A stretch of DNA of 64,000 nucleotides, taken from Bathynomus jamesi. Its lineage: Eukaryota; Arthropoda; Malacostraca; Isopoda; Cirolanidae. Every line of letters begins with the position of its first letter. The first letter of the stretch is position 1. Location: NCBI GenBank assembly GCA_023014485.1, contig JAJOZX010009040.1, positions 1 through 64,000 on the forward strand, read 5' to 3'. The notes beneath the pieces are model-generated. The model had not been told where the DNA came from, made no database searches, and was given only the letters and a program-made list of their open reading frames with translations. Positions 1 through 11,037 of the stretch are shown here, piece by piece. A program made the translations under genes and the position numbers.

Positions 1-23
1 AGTTTCAAGATGCTTGATTGCAT

Positions 24-330
24 TTCAGTCGGTTGCACCAAGAGGGACAACCAAACCCCAGAGGTTAATAGTCTCCACTTGATAGAGATCAAGTGCATTC
101 ATTTTCCATTTTCAGTTAATTTCAAGTTAGACAGTTTCAAGATACTTGATAGAGTTCAAGTTAGACAGTTTCAAGATACTTGATTGCATTTCAAGTAAGT
201 CGGTTGCACCAAGAGGGACAACCAAACCCCAGAGGTTAATAGTCTCCACTTGATAGAGATCAAGTGCAGTCATTTTCCATTTTCAGTTAATTTCAAGTTA
301 GAAGGTTGCATCCAGAGGGACAACCGCCCC
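24..330 (+). repeat. ~170-bp tandem module with 'agagggacaacc'
   Basis: Two near-identical copies start at about 30 and 200 with 'cggttgcaccaagagggac', followed by a shortened third at 302. Each runs through 'ggttaatagtctccacttg', a short inverted pair (cacttgatagagatcaagtg) and 'ccattttcagttaatttc'. The same module, with shorter spacing of about 115-140 bp, lies upstream of the 16-mer array in every B unit. Confidence 0.8.
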
Positions 331-340
331 AGAGATTACA

Positions 341-395
341 GAAGTTTTGAAGTCAGTTTTGAAGTCAGTTTTGAAGTCAGTTTTGAGTCTCAGTT
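341..395 (+). repeat. 12-mer array gaagtcagtttt
   Basis: About four copies of gaagtcagtttt in tandem. It sits where B units carry the agtcagttttattcga 16-mer array and the minus-orientation A units carry agacttgaaaactgactg, so it is a third word variant of the same subrepeat position. Confidence 0.8.
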
Positions 396-677
396 TTCAA
401 GTCCCAAGTCATTTCAATGCAGTCAATTGAATTCAACTTTCTTTGTAGTTTAAGAGAATTTAATTTAAGAAATGTAATTTAAGAATTTAAATTCAACCTT
501 TTTTTTGTTGTTTAAGAGAATTTAATTCAACCTTTTTTTTTCTGTTGTAAAAGAGAATTTAATTCAACCTGAATTGACCGGTTTGTCTTTAGTTTAACCT
601 TTTTTCTTGTTTGTAAAAAGGAAATTGACCGATTTGGCTTTTCTTTTCATGCTATTGTTGCGTATATAAATATATAG

Positions 678-977
678 GGTGCTGGTTAAGTATGCGGTCT
701 ACCATCTGAGTTTTGACAGAATATAAACTAACGAAAATATCACTACTTAACCTAACCAATTATCAAGGGCGGACAGTTGATCTATTATTATATAACATTG
801 TTTGTTTCTGGAATAGTATTTACTATTTACTAATAGATCAACTGTACGCCCTTGATAATTGGTTAGGTTAAGTCGATATTTTCGTTAGTTTTAACGAAAA
901 TATTCTGTCAAAACTCAGATGGTAGACCGCACACTTAACCAGAACTCAGATGGTAGACCGCATACTTAACCAGCACC
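678..977. mobile_element. Foldback MITE with 8-bp target duplication
   Basis: A 300-bp non-coding element bounded by ggtgctggttaag and its inverse cttaaccagcacc. It is flanked on both sides by ATATATAG (670-677 and 978-985). Other units at the same site carry a single uninterrupted aaatatatag, so the empty site is visible within the window. The two arms pair over most of the element around a short centre (about 790-820). The right end carries an extra tandem copy of its terminal ~33 bp (agatggtagaccgc appears at 918 and 949). An 8-bp duplication is typical of hAT-like or P-like insertion, but the terminal bases do not settle the superfamily. There is no ORF. Confidence 0.85.
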
Positions 978-1131
978 ATATATAGTTATGTATTTTATTA
1001 TTTGTAACCAAAACCGTTTTTACAAAGGTTGTAACGATTTGGATAATTATTGTAATGTATATGAGGAACATGCCGTCCCTCCGTTTTGTTTCAACTCTTT
1101 TAATTTTTGTTCTAAGTAGTGTGACAAGCAA

Positions 1132-1136
<5 letters not shown>

Positions 1137-1165
<29 letters not shown>
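1137..1165 (+). repeat. Poly-A tract (29 A)
   Basis: An uninterrupted A run between 'caagcaatcttt' and 'gggcaaagtgctc'. The same position holds about 9 A/T-rich bases in the minus A units and in B units, and 26 A at 22400-22425, so it is a length-variable homopolymer inside the unit, not an mRNA tail. Confidence 0.9.
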
Positions 1166-1173
<8 letters not shown>

Positions 1174-4100
1174 TGCTCACGAAAAGATGTAATTGTCAAT
1201 TTCAGACTTATACACCCTGCTTAGTCACTCAATTCCTCCGAATGTCGTACTCCAAACTTTGTCTTTTTATTTATTTTATTTTAACACCCACAACCCCAGT
1301 TGAACCCAGTGTCAACCGGAGAAATGGTTCAACCATGGTTAATTCCTCTTTGATACTATGGAACATAACCTCAATTTATGTTAAGTTGTCTTTTTTTATT
1401 TTTAAATATATTATAGGTTTAGTTCATTAAAATGCATAATTGATTTCTATTTTCAATTTTTATATTTTTTATATTTTTTTATTCGATTAATACTGAGTAA
1501 TTGTCGTAGTCGAATTTAATTAATTGTGTGTCAAAATTCAATTTTAAAGCAGTGAGATTTACTTTCATTAATTGTAAGTTCCTCTAAGTGCGTTTTGATT
1601 ATTACCTTAATACGTGTAACTGATTTAATTAAATACTTAAATACTACCTTGAACTTAAATGATTTTTATAATAATAATAATAATAACCCTTACACACACA
1701 CACACGTATGCACACTATATATACTATATATACAAACCTAATGCTAAAATCATTAGATATCACAAACTATTTCATTGCGTGTAAGTGCTAACTAACTATG
1801 CTATTTAATCTTAATCATTTTTGCTTTCTAATATATCTTGCTCATGCATTTATTCAGTTAATTGAACAATCCTCTCGGCTAATCTCTCTCTCGAAATTGT
1901 AAGATACACACTTTGTACCTAGTACACACAAATACACACTAGACCACAGGTCTATACTTCATCCACTACGTAATTCGATTTTTTACCTACAATAGTCAAT
2001 AAGAATTAGTTTATAGATTGTAAGATTTACGGTTTTCCCTGTTATCTACTACTCATTATGTTTGTAATTTTTCCCACAGAAAAATAAAATTTTTTTAAAA
2101 AATTTAACTATGTTTGTCTAACTTAATTGTTTGTCTAAAATTAAAGTTTTAATCTTTGAATTTTTATACTTTATGAAACTCTAAGCAAGTGTCATGTTAA
2201 AGATTTGATTACTCTGCATTGTACCCAAACCCCCGAATTCACTTGTTCTGTATAAAATTTGTAATGTAAAGAAAAATTCGTCATCTAACTTGAATTAGTT
2301 AGGATGTTATTTTCTCATTTCTATTGCATTAATTGTATCCTATTATATTATTGTATACATATCATTTTAAAGAGGAGAGCAATGTAAAAATGAACAAGGA
2401 ATAATCAATATTCATTTTTACATAAGAAACCAAATCGCTTAACGCGAATTTGGCTAAAAATTTTATTTGTAGCTTTCTACATTTGTTTGTCATAACCCTA
2501 CGATCTACCATTTCTATGGTTTAGTCGTATCCATTTTCCATTTTTCATTTGTTATAGAATTTATTATAATTAATTATGATTGTCTTGCATCTCACCCTCG
2601 TCCCAAGATTATGCATACACATTGCATATAACAGGATTGGAACGCATAGTTGTACTTCTTAGTCATTAATACCCACTCTTTGTCTCTAATTCGTTCTTGT
2701 AAATCTTCCTAATAATGATTTGTACTATACGTACAAATTTAATAACTATGACGTCACATTTTCCCGTCATTAATTTCCCTTCATCATATCTCTAGTGTGC
2801 AATGTATGGTAAATTCTTTAATAATAATGTTGTGGTGTTATGTAGTATAAATATTATTATTCAACCATATTCATCTACACGTCCATATCTTATCTTGACC
2901 ATTCTCCTATATAAATTTTATTAAATATTCATTTTTACTCGTGTCAGTCTATGAAACGCAAAACTTTATGCATTCGTTCGAAAACGCACAAATACGTTCT
3001 CGTATTATTTTTTTTATTTTTATTTTTTATTATATCACCTCCCGCAAAGAACTCGAAAATGCTTAGGTAAGTGATCGAATTCGCTAATCACTGCAAAATC
3101 GAACGCTTCTAAGATAAATATCTCCTCTCGCTCTGATTCAAATTTATAACATATTATAACATAATATAACATATTATGTTGTATATAAATCCATAACGTA
3201 CTTCGTATTATATTTCTAACATCTTAATTGTCTATTAATATGAAACACTGTAAAAACAAAACAAAGTTATAGTAATAGTTTAATTGTAATTAACTGTAAC
3301 ACTTTAATTTGATATAACGTAATGTACTTTAATGAAACTCTAATTAACAATAACTTGTAATGTACTTCATTGAAACTGTAATTGAATGTAATGACTTAAT
3401 ATATAATGTAAGAATGTACTTTAATAGAACTATAATGGACAATCATTAGCGAATGTGAAGTAATCCATAATCGCAATTATAATTGTAATAGACCAAAACG
3501 AAAATATGCTCAGTGGTGTACTTAAATTGTACTTATGTACTACTACGAAATGATATCGCCTTCAGAAATGAAGACTTGGCAAAAAAATACGATTAGTTTT
3601 TTATTTTTAAATTTTTTTATTTGGAATCTCTCAAACATCTGATCATGTGTTTAAAAGGTGGGAAATTAACCTTCAACTGCCTTCCCCCAACATTTAGGCT
3701 TATATTATACATGTATTTGTAAAATGAACTTCACTTCATTACGGGACTCTGCTTTGGTCACTTCGATTAACACTCCCTTGTTAGCAGCCTCGCTGCGGGG
3801 AGGGGGCAGAGACCCATTGCCTCCTTAACTTTTTAGATTCCAGCCTGAGCCATGGTCGAAAGAGGTCGAACCTCTACCCCTGTAAATTCAGAGCACTACC
3901 TGTACATTTTTAGAAGTAAACTACAGTAAGAGAAACTTTTTATTTTCCCCTTCGAGCCGTGCTCTCTTCAGAAGAACTTAGTCAGTTAAGTCGATAAGTT
4001 ATAAAAGAAAAGTCGATAATATTTAGTATCAGAGAAAGTGTCAGAGTATTATAGAAAGAGAAGAATTAACAACTGTCGACCCCATAAAGCGAGAGAAAGA

Positions 4101-4268
4101 GACAATCCAAGCACCATAGAAGATATTGGGTCAAACAGTCTAGCGACCGAAAAGAATTAGAATGTTATAGACGAAAAGTATCGCGAGAAGAAATATCCGT
4201 TGCTGCCTCCTAACCAGAACCCCCGTCGACTCCGAACCACCCCAGGGCCATAGACGGAGGGGTTAACA

Positions 4269-4384
4269 TATATATTTTATATATTTATATATATATTTTT
4301 TTTTTGTATATATATATTTTATATATATATATATATATATATTTTATATAAATATATATTTATATATATATTATATATATATTT

Positions 4385-4416
<32 letters not shown>

Positions 4417-4479
4417 ATATATTTTATATATATATATATATTTTATATATATATATATATTTTATATATATATCTATAT

Positions 4480-4574
<95 letters not shown>
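4269..4574. repeat. (AT)n microsatellite tract
   Basis: About 300 bp of nearly pure TA dinucleotide interrupted by 'tatattttat' and a short T run. It starts exactly where the A-type unit breaks off and ends at the candidate Penelope-like fragment. Confidence 0.95.
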
Positions 4575-4578
<4 letters not shown>

Positions 4579-4735
4579 AATTATTTCACGAAAGTGACAC
4601 GTGAAAAATATTTATGATGAATAAAACCACGAAGGAAAAAGAAACACAAAGGGGTGCTCAAGCGCTTTCGTCTAATGACATCCTCAGGAACACTGGAGTG
4701 AAAGGACAGATCAAGGCAATATATAGGTTACAAAA
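4575..4735 (-). mobile_element. Possible Penelope-like retroelement terminal fragment
   Basis: About 160 bp of non-repeat sequence lies between the (AT)n tract and the AT-rich repeats. On the minus strand it reads through a hammerhead-like core (4666-4687) and then runs about 90 bp into the (AT)n tract. Penelope-like elements are known to carry hammerhead motifs near their ends and to be found in AT-rich sites. No reverse transcriptase or GIY-YIG coding sequence is present here, so this would be a terminal remnant only. The assignment rests on the motif and its setting and is uncertain. Confidence 0.3.
4651..4700 (-). ncRNA. Candidate degenerate hammerhead ribozyme core
   Basis: On the minus strand CTGAGGA (4687-4681) is followed by one U, GUC (4679-4677), AUUA loop, GAC (4672-4670), GAAA (4669-4666) and then gcgcttgagcac, which can form a short hairpin. 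CUGANGA, stem II and GAAA in this order are the conserved hammerhead core. The expected UH cleavage site after stem III is not clearly present (A-C is seen instead of U-H), and stem I pairing is weak, so it may be inactive or coincidental. Confidence 0.3.
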
Positions 4736-4759
4736 ATAAACATACATACATACATATTC

Positions 4760-4804
<45 letters not shown>

Positions 4805-5069
4805 TATATATAGTAAGCATAGAAAAAATTGTGGGAGGAGCAAACATTTGTATGGGAGACTGACACTTTTAGCACTTCAGCCGACATTCAATATAAATTC
4901 AAATGGCATGTTTATGAAACAGGTCACAAAAGAATAAAGAAATAAAAATAAATATAAATATAAATTGAGAAAAAAAATTAATTACAAAATAGTGCCTTAG
5001 TGATATATATGTCACAGCCTAAATAACCATAAAGAAATAAACCGGCAAATAAAAAAACCACAAATATAT

Positions 5070-5102
<33 letters not shown>

Positions 5103-5695
5103 CATACACACATACACATATATATACATATATATATAGTAAGTAAAGAAAAATTGTGGGAGGATAAACACATTTGTTTGGGGAAAAAAGACACTTTTAG
5201 CACTTTGGCCGAACTTCAATATAAATTCAAATGGTTTGTTTATGGAACAGGTCACAAAAGAATAAAGAAATAAAAATAAATATAAATATAAAAAGTGCCT
5301 TAGTGATATATATTTCACAGCCAAAATAACCATAAAGAAATAAACCAACAGATAAAAAAACAAAAATTGTAAGTGGAGTCTACAAATTCAAGCTCAAAAG
5401 GGAAGTTTACAATCAATTTAATAGATGATGCTAAATTGATATATATGTCTCAAAGAAATAAAGAAATAAACAAAAAAAAATAAAAAATAATAAAAAATAA
5501 TAATAATAAATTGAAAAATAAATTTTAAGAGAGGCACACCAATTTATAAGGGAAAAATTACCACATGTTTTTTAGTTATTGTCTGAATCATGCATATTAT
5601 AGTCACAAACGAATAAAAAAGTAAAAGTAAATATAAATTGGAAAACAAAATGATGCCTAGATGATATATAAAGAACCATAAAAATATATACAACA
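4735..5695. repeat. Diverged ~327-bp AT-rich repeats with TA/CA microsatellites
   Basis: Repeated blocks share 'gtgggagga' (4831, 5156), 'gacacttttagcactt' (about 4862, 5189), 'aggtcacaaaagaataaag' (4921, 5250, weaker at 5602) and a stretch of TATA/TACA microsatellite. Spacing is about 325-350 bp. The block resumes after the inverted-repeat element (gtcgcaaaagaataaag at 6797), so that element inserted into this array. No gene is visible; minus-strand frames here encode only low-complexity Tyr/Ile/Cys strings from the microsatellites. Confidence 0.75.
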
Positions 5696-5897
5696 TATGA
5701 CGCGTTCGGTGGAGAAGGGGCGAACGCCACAAAATTCGAAAAATGAATTTTTTGTCGTATAATTATCCTTTAAAACCTTTGCTTTACCTATGCAAAAAAT
5801 TAGATGTTAGTCTGCACTGTTTCACGGTAAAATTTAGGTTTTAATATATCTCAGAGAAATTCACTCCGCATCATTGCTTCACATTGAACACTCGACA

Positions 5898-6458
5898 ATG
5901 CCCTGTGATGCTCAATTTGGCCAAATTGAACAAAATATAAAAAATAATAACAGCAATATTATTTACACCAAAAAAGATTATGTTACGGCCATAACTACAG
6001 CCGTTTCGCAGCGCTTCCTAGTTGTAGAAATGAAACAGGCTGATTTTCTCGATTTTGACGTCCTAAAAACGTGCATTGTCATTAGGAAATCAACAACTAC
6101 TAAATTTACAGATGCAAGAAAGTTAATATTTGACTTTCAACACAAAGAAGGCTACGTAATATCCACTGCATACCGCACAACCCCAGATAATAGCCATCCC
6201 GTCAGACTGCAGAAAGGGAAAAAATCCTACAGTGTCAGTTTATTCAATCTAGCCCAGCAGACACTGCAACCAAAGTATTCCCAATTGCTGCCAATAACTA
6301 AGGAAAAAATAAAAGATCTCAAAGAATTATCATACCTAATGCCTGCAACTGCAGTGAACTATTATACAAGATTAAACGAACTGGAAGAAACCAAAACAGT
6401 TGAAGCAGGTAATACAACATTCGACGAAGAGGACCAAATAATGGATTACACCAGTTAA
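5898..6458 (+). CDS. Transposon-associated hypothetical protein, 186 aa
   Basis: I do not recognise this protein with certainty. The open frame extends upstream to 5874 through a TTG codon, but the first ATG is 5898 and is preferred in a eukaryote. There is no signal peptide or membrane segment. The protein is polar and Lys/Thr-rich, with no complete DDE triad or zinc motif. The C-terminal part (around LLPITKEKIKDL, then P and YYTRL) resembles the ending I recall from an arthropod transposon-associated family of unknown function; that comparison is from memory only. The acidic tail (FDEEDQ) ends at TAA 6456-6458, with AATAAA at 6473-6478. The frame is intact inside an element bounded by inverted repeats, and its balanced amino-acid composition differs from the low-complexity frames around it, which supports real coding. 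Confidence 0.6.
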   Translation: MPCDAQFGQIEQNIKNNNSNIIYTKKDYVTAITTAVSQRFLVVEMKQADFLDFDVLKTCIVIRKSTTTKFTDARKLIFDFQHKEGYVISTAYRTTPDNSHPVRLQKGKKSYSVSLFNLAQQTLQPKYSQLLPITKEKIKDLKELSYLMPATAVNYYTRLNELEETKTVEAGNTTFDEEDQIMDYTS

Positions 6459-6472
6459 CATCAGAAGCTATC

Positions 6473-6478
6473 AATAAA
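6473..6478 (+). terminator. Polyadenylation signal AATAAA
   Basis: The hexamer lies 15 bp after the stop codon of the 186-aa ORF, followed by an AT-rich stretch. Position fits a compact transposon gene, although the surrounding DNA is AT-rich enough for chance matches. Confidence 0.4.
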
Positions 6479-6677
6479 TAATATTGTAAAATTTCTTGGC
6501 GTTTTATTATATCGACATATTACACAACAATATTTTACTCAAATATGTGTTCAAATTCATACAACGTTTCAATAAACCGGAAAAATACAAAGGTTTAAAG
6601 TTTACAAACTTTAACTGCATTTTGTGGCATAATTCGAAAATGTTGCGTTCGCCCCTTTTCCACCGAACGCGTCATAT

Positions 6678-6911
6678 ATACGGTATATATACGAAATATA
6701 AACGCAATATATACAGAATCTATATATATATATATGCATAAGGGAAAAAATTACCAAAGATTTGTTTTTATAATTATTGTCTGAAAAAACGGTAGGTCGC
6801 AAAAGAATAAAGAAATAAAAATAAATATAAATTGAAAAAATTACAAATAATACACTTACACATGTATACCCACATAACCAAATATATATACATATACACA
6901 CATATATACAA

Positions 6912-6944
<33 letters not shown>

Positions 6945-7020
6945 CACATACAACTTGACCTTCGCGAAATGAGAAACCATCGCGCAGAACCTTTGTGAGG
7001 TTGTAAGGTAAGGTAAGGTA
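6678..7020. repeat. Continuation of AT-rich repeats, (CA)n and TAAGG triplet
   Basis: After the inverted-repeat element the ~327-bp repeat family resumes (attattgtctgaa, gtcgcaaaagaataaag), passes through TATA/CA microsatellites with a (CA)n run at about 6911-6933, and ends with three tandem TAAGG (7004-7020) at the border with the minus-orientation array. No gene is visible. Confidence 0.7.
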
Positions 7021-7160
7021 CATTTACTGACTAAATTCCTGAAGAGAACAAGGCTCGAAGGAAAAGAAAAAAAAAACTTCTTTTACTGTAGTTTACTTCT
7101 AAAAATGTACAGGTAGTGCTCTGAATTTACGGGGGTAGAGGTTCGACCTCTTTCGACCAT
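7021..7160 (-). repeat. Partial A-type unit, minus orientation (array edge)
   Basis: Sequence from 'tttactgactaaattcctgaag' to the 'cgaccat' landmark matches 12113-12250 and 17137-17274. Upstream of 7021 the homology stops abruptly. This is the edge of the minus array and faces the plus-oriented unit that ends at 4268. Confidence 0.85.
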
Positions 7161-7688
7161 GGCTTAGGCCGGAATCTAAAAAATTTAAGGAGGCAAGGGG
7201 CCAGTGCCCCCTCCTCGCAGCGAGGCTGATAACAAGGGAGTCTCGTAGCAGTGACCAAAGAAGAGTCCCGTAATGAAGTGTCGTTCATTTTACAAATACA
7301 TGTATCATATAAGCCTAAATGTTGGGGGAAGGCAGTTGAAGGTTAAGTTCACCCCTTTTAAACACATGATCAGATGTTTGAAAGATTCCAAATAAAAAAA
7401 AAAATAATAAAAAAAATAATCGTATTTTTTTGCCGAGTCTTCATTTCTGAAGGCGATATCATTTCGTAGTAGTACATAAGTATAATTTAAGTACAACACT
7501 GAGCACATTTTCGTTTTGGTCTATTACTATTATGATTGCGATTATGGATTACTTCACATTCGCTTATGATTGTCCATTATAGTTCTATTAAAGTACATTC
7601 TTACATTATATATTAAGTCATTACATTCAATTACAGTTTCATTGAAGTACATTACGTCGTTTACCATTCTTAGTGTTTTTTATGTTTA

Positions 7689-7742
7689 TATATGGTTATA
7701 ATATATGGTTATTATATATGGTTATTATATATGGTTATTAGT
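7689..7742 (-). repeat. ATATATGGTTATT microsatellite-like array
   Basis: Four or so copies of atatatggttat(t/a). The same array holds about four copies at 12772-12826 and about eight at 17801-17905. It is not present at the equivalent place of B units, so it is an A-specific expansion. Confidence 0.85.
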
Positions 7743-10416
7743 ACAACACAAGTACATAGGCACATACAAGATAATTTATATACAACATATGTTATATTAT
7801 GTTATAATATGTTATAAATTTGGATCAGAGCGAGAGGAGATTTTTATCTCAGAAGCGTTCGACTTTGCTGTCTTCAGCGAATTCGACCACTTACCCAAGC
7901 ATTTATGAATAATATCTTGTGAGGGGTGAACGCACTTAAAAGAAAAAAAGAAAAAAATACATGTGGACGTATTTTACATGTACGTAACACAATAGGTTGT
8001 GTGCGTAATATAGACACGCGTAAAATATGGACTGATAGGTTGATAGGCATCAGTAGACAAATAGGTAGGAAACAACATAAATAATGATATATAGAGAATG
8101 AAGTTTTTTTTTATTATTATTATTAAAGAATTTACCATACATTCAATACGGAAGATGTCCAAATACTAAACACGTGATTCAGTGTTGAAGGTATGGAAAA
8201 CGTGAAGAGAATTAAGTTACTTTATGACGTCATAGTTATTCACATTATGTCATACGTACAGTATAAGTCATTATTAGAAAAGATGAATTAGAGGAATACA
8301 GTAATGAATAAAGAAGTACAAATCAAAATTCTATCCAAAACTCGCTTAGGCGATTTTGGTTTCTTATGTAAAAATGAACATTCAAACATAAAAACCATAA
8401 GAACATAAGTACTGCATGAAGACAGTGAATCCATATAATGATGGTATAGGAATTGTTCATTGTTCATTTTTCAGTGCTCCCCCTTTTAAAAACTGTATTA
8501 ATTAATACAATAATATAATACAATTAATACAATACAATACAATTTAGAAAATAACATCCTAACTAATTCAAGTTAATGTAGATGACGAATTTTTCTTTAC
8601 ATTACAAGTTTTATACAGGACAAATGAGTTCGGGTGGTTCGGTACAATGCAGATTAATCAAATTTTTAACATGACACTTGCTTAGAGAGTTATTATAATA
8701 TATAAAAAATTCAAAGATTAATACTTTAATTTAGACAAACAATTAAGTTAGACAAACAATGATATTGTTAAATTTTTTTACAAAATTTTATTTTTCTGTG
8801 GGAAAAATTACATACATAATGAATAGAGTAGATAAAAGGGAAAAACGTAAATCGTACAATCTATAAGCTAATTTTTATTGACTATTGTAGGTAAAAAATC
8901 GAATTACGTAATGGATGATGTATAGACCTGTGGTCTAGTGTGTATTTGTGTGTATTAGGTACAGAGTGTGTATCTTATAATTTTGAGAGAGAGATTAGCT
9001 GAGAAGATTGTTAAATTAACTGAATAAATGCCTGAGCAAAAATTTATATATAGTAAGCAAAAATGCTTAAGACTATATAAATAGCATAGTTAGCACTTAC
9101 ACGCAATGAAATAGTTTATTATGATCTCCAATGATTTTAGCATAAGGTTTGTATATATAGTATATACAGTGTGCATACATGCGTGTGTATGTGTAGGGAT
9201 TTGGAAGGTTTTTGAATTAACAAAGTTTAAAAATAATGTCTAATAATTTAAGATGGGTTTAGGGTTATAAAATCTTTTAAGTTTAAGTCAATTATTGTTA
9301 AAATCTAATTACAGATAGTATTAATGATGATGTATGCATATGAGTTTCATGTGAAAGTGACTTGAAGTACGGAAAGAAAATGAATTCGAATATGTGTCAA
9401 AAGTAATAGAATTCAATTAGGATTATCGATTTTACATAATTAAATCAGTTACACGTATATTAAGGTAATAAAAAAAACGTACTTAGAGGACCTTACAAGT
9501 AATGAAAATAAATCGAGCGGTGTTAAAAAATAAATTTTGAAGATGGAATTAAATTCGACTACTAACATTCCTAGCTATATATGAACTATATAACCATTAA
9601 CATTAACCAGAAGTATCGGTACGATAATTGAATTAAGAAAAATAAGAATACAAATTAAGAATAGAAATCAATTATGCATTTTAATGAACTAAACATATAG
9701 TATACTTAAAAATAAAAAACACAACTTAACATAAATTGAGGTTATGTTCCACAGTACCAAAGAGGAATTAACCATGGTTGAACCATTTCTCTGGTTGACA
9801 CTGGGTTCAACTGGGGTTGGGGTGTTAAAATAAAATAAAATAAAAAGACAAAGTTTGGAGTACGACATTCGGGGGAATTGAGTGCTAAGCAGGGGGTATA
9901 AGTCTGAAATTGACAATTACGTCTTTTCGTGAGCACTTTGCTCTTTTAAAAAAAAAGATTGCTTGTCACACTACTTAAAACAAAAAATAAGAGTTTAAAC
10001 GAAATGGAGGGACGGCATGTTCCTCATATACATTACAATAATTATCCAAATCGTTACAACCTTTGTAAAAACGGTTTTGGTTACAAATAATAAAATACAT
10101 AACTATATATTTATAAACGCAACAATGGCATGAAAAGAAAAGACAAATCGGTCAATTTCCTTCTTACAAACCAAAAAAAAGTTAAACTAAAGACACAAAC
10201 CGGTCAATTCAGGTTCAATTTAATTCTCTTTTAGAACAAAAAAAAGGTTGAATTAAATTCTTAAATTACATTTTCTTAAATTAAATTCTCTTAAACTACA
10301 AAGAAAAAGTTGAATTCAATTGTCTGCATAGGTAAAATGACTTGGGACTCGAAAACTGACTTGGGATTCGAAAACTGACTTGGAATAAAACAAACTGAAT
10401 TGAAACTGACTTGAAT

Positions 10417-10680
10417 CTCTGGGGCGGTTGTCCCTCTGGGTGCAACCTTCTGACTTGAATTCTTATCAAGTATTTCTATAAATCTCTGGGGCGGTTGTCC
10501 CTCTTGGATGCAACCTTCTGACTTGAACTCTTATCAAGTATTTTTATAAATCTCTGGGGCGGTTGTCCCTCTGGATGCAACCTTCTGACTTGAACTCTTA
10601 TCAAGTATTTCTATAAATCTCTGGGGCGGTTGTCCCTCTTGGATGCAGCCTTCTGACTTGAACTCTTATCAAGTATCTTG
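10417..10680 (-). repeat. 67-bp tandem modules (four copies)
   Basis: Copies begin with 'ctctggggcggttgtcc' at 10417, 10484, 10552 and 10619. Each contains 'tgcaaccttctgacttgaa' and 'ttatcaagtatttctataaat'. The next unit has three copies (15497, 15564, 15631). The sequence is the inverse of the rgggacaacc module in plus units. Confidence 0.9.
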
Positions 10681-10794
10681 AAACCGAAACTAAGTTGAAC
10701 TCTATCAAGTATCTTGAAACTGAAACTGTCTAACTTGAACTCTATCAAGTATCTTGAAACTGAAAACTGAAACTGGAACTTGAAACTGTTTTCA

Positions 10795-11037
10795 AGTATC
10801 TTGAAACTGAAAACTGAAACTGGAACTTGAAACTTGAAAACTGACTGAGACTTGAAACTTGAAAACTGACTGAGACTTGAAACTTGAAAACTGATTGAGA
10901 CTTGAAAACTGACTGAGACTTGAAAACTGACTGAGACTTGAAAACTGACTGAGACTTGAAACTTGAAAACTGATTGAGACTTGAAAACTGACTGAGACTT
11001 GAAAACTGACTGAGACTTGAAAACTGACTGAGACTTG
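10795..11037 (-). repeat. agacttgaaaactgactg subrepeat array (A type)
   Basis: Tandem copies of an 18-mer, some expanded by an extra 'aaacttg'. The array is conserved at 15804-16050. Being 18 bp it stays in frame, and a long minus-strand reading frame of Ser/Gln/Val/Phe repeats results, starting at a TTG rather than an ATG. Confidence 0.9.

Larger units (their letters stand above)
1..4268 (+). repeat. Truncated A-type megasatellite unit, plus orientation
   Basis: This stretch matches, in the same order, the landmarks found in the other units: confronting rggacaacc modules, a gaagtcagtttt array, TATAAATATA, gccgtccctccg, a poly-A tract, a gggcaaagtgctc motif, a TAA microsatellite, TGACGTCA, a GC-rich hairpin cluster and gaggtcgaacctc (3862-3874). 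It carries the segment containing 'gttgaacccagtgtcaacc' that marks the A subfamily; B units have a different segment there. The left edge is the window edge. The right edge at about 4268 cuts the unit inside 'ggaggggttaaca', which in other units continues into 'aactggcgacc'. No gene is visible; reading frames of 60-85 codons here are AT-rich and lack any recognisable domain. Confidence 0.85.
5699..6673 (+). mobile_element. 975-bp inverted-repeat DNA element with one ORF
   Basis: The ends are inverted copies: gacgcgttcggtggagaagg on the left (from 5699) and, read on the minus strand from 6673, gacgcgttcggtggaaaagg. Similarity continues through ggggcgaacgc and, more weakly, to about 45 bp. The flanks are both TA-rich (acatat / atatat), so the duplication could be TA or ATAT and cannot be fixed. 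The inside holds a 186-codon ORF with an AATAAA 15 bp after its stop. It is too short for a usual transposase, so it may be a non-autonomous derivative or carry an accessory gene. Superfamily not recognised. Confidence 0.7.

Noticed and set aside
1173..1430. Frames MLTK... at 1173, 9742, 14822, 32222 and 37849, seen in many units
   Set aside because: Although repeated, they start at CTC/GTG-like non-ATG codons, diverge entirely between A and B after about 25 residues, and lack any recognisable domain.
4658..5363. Minus-strand Tyr/Ile/Cys-rich frames resembling membrane proteins
   Set aside because: They are translations of TA/TACA microsatellites and show no conserved domain.
7004..7020. TAAGG tandem as a telomeric repeat remnant
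   Set aside because: Only three copies, and the permutation is not the arthropod TTAGG repeat on either strand.
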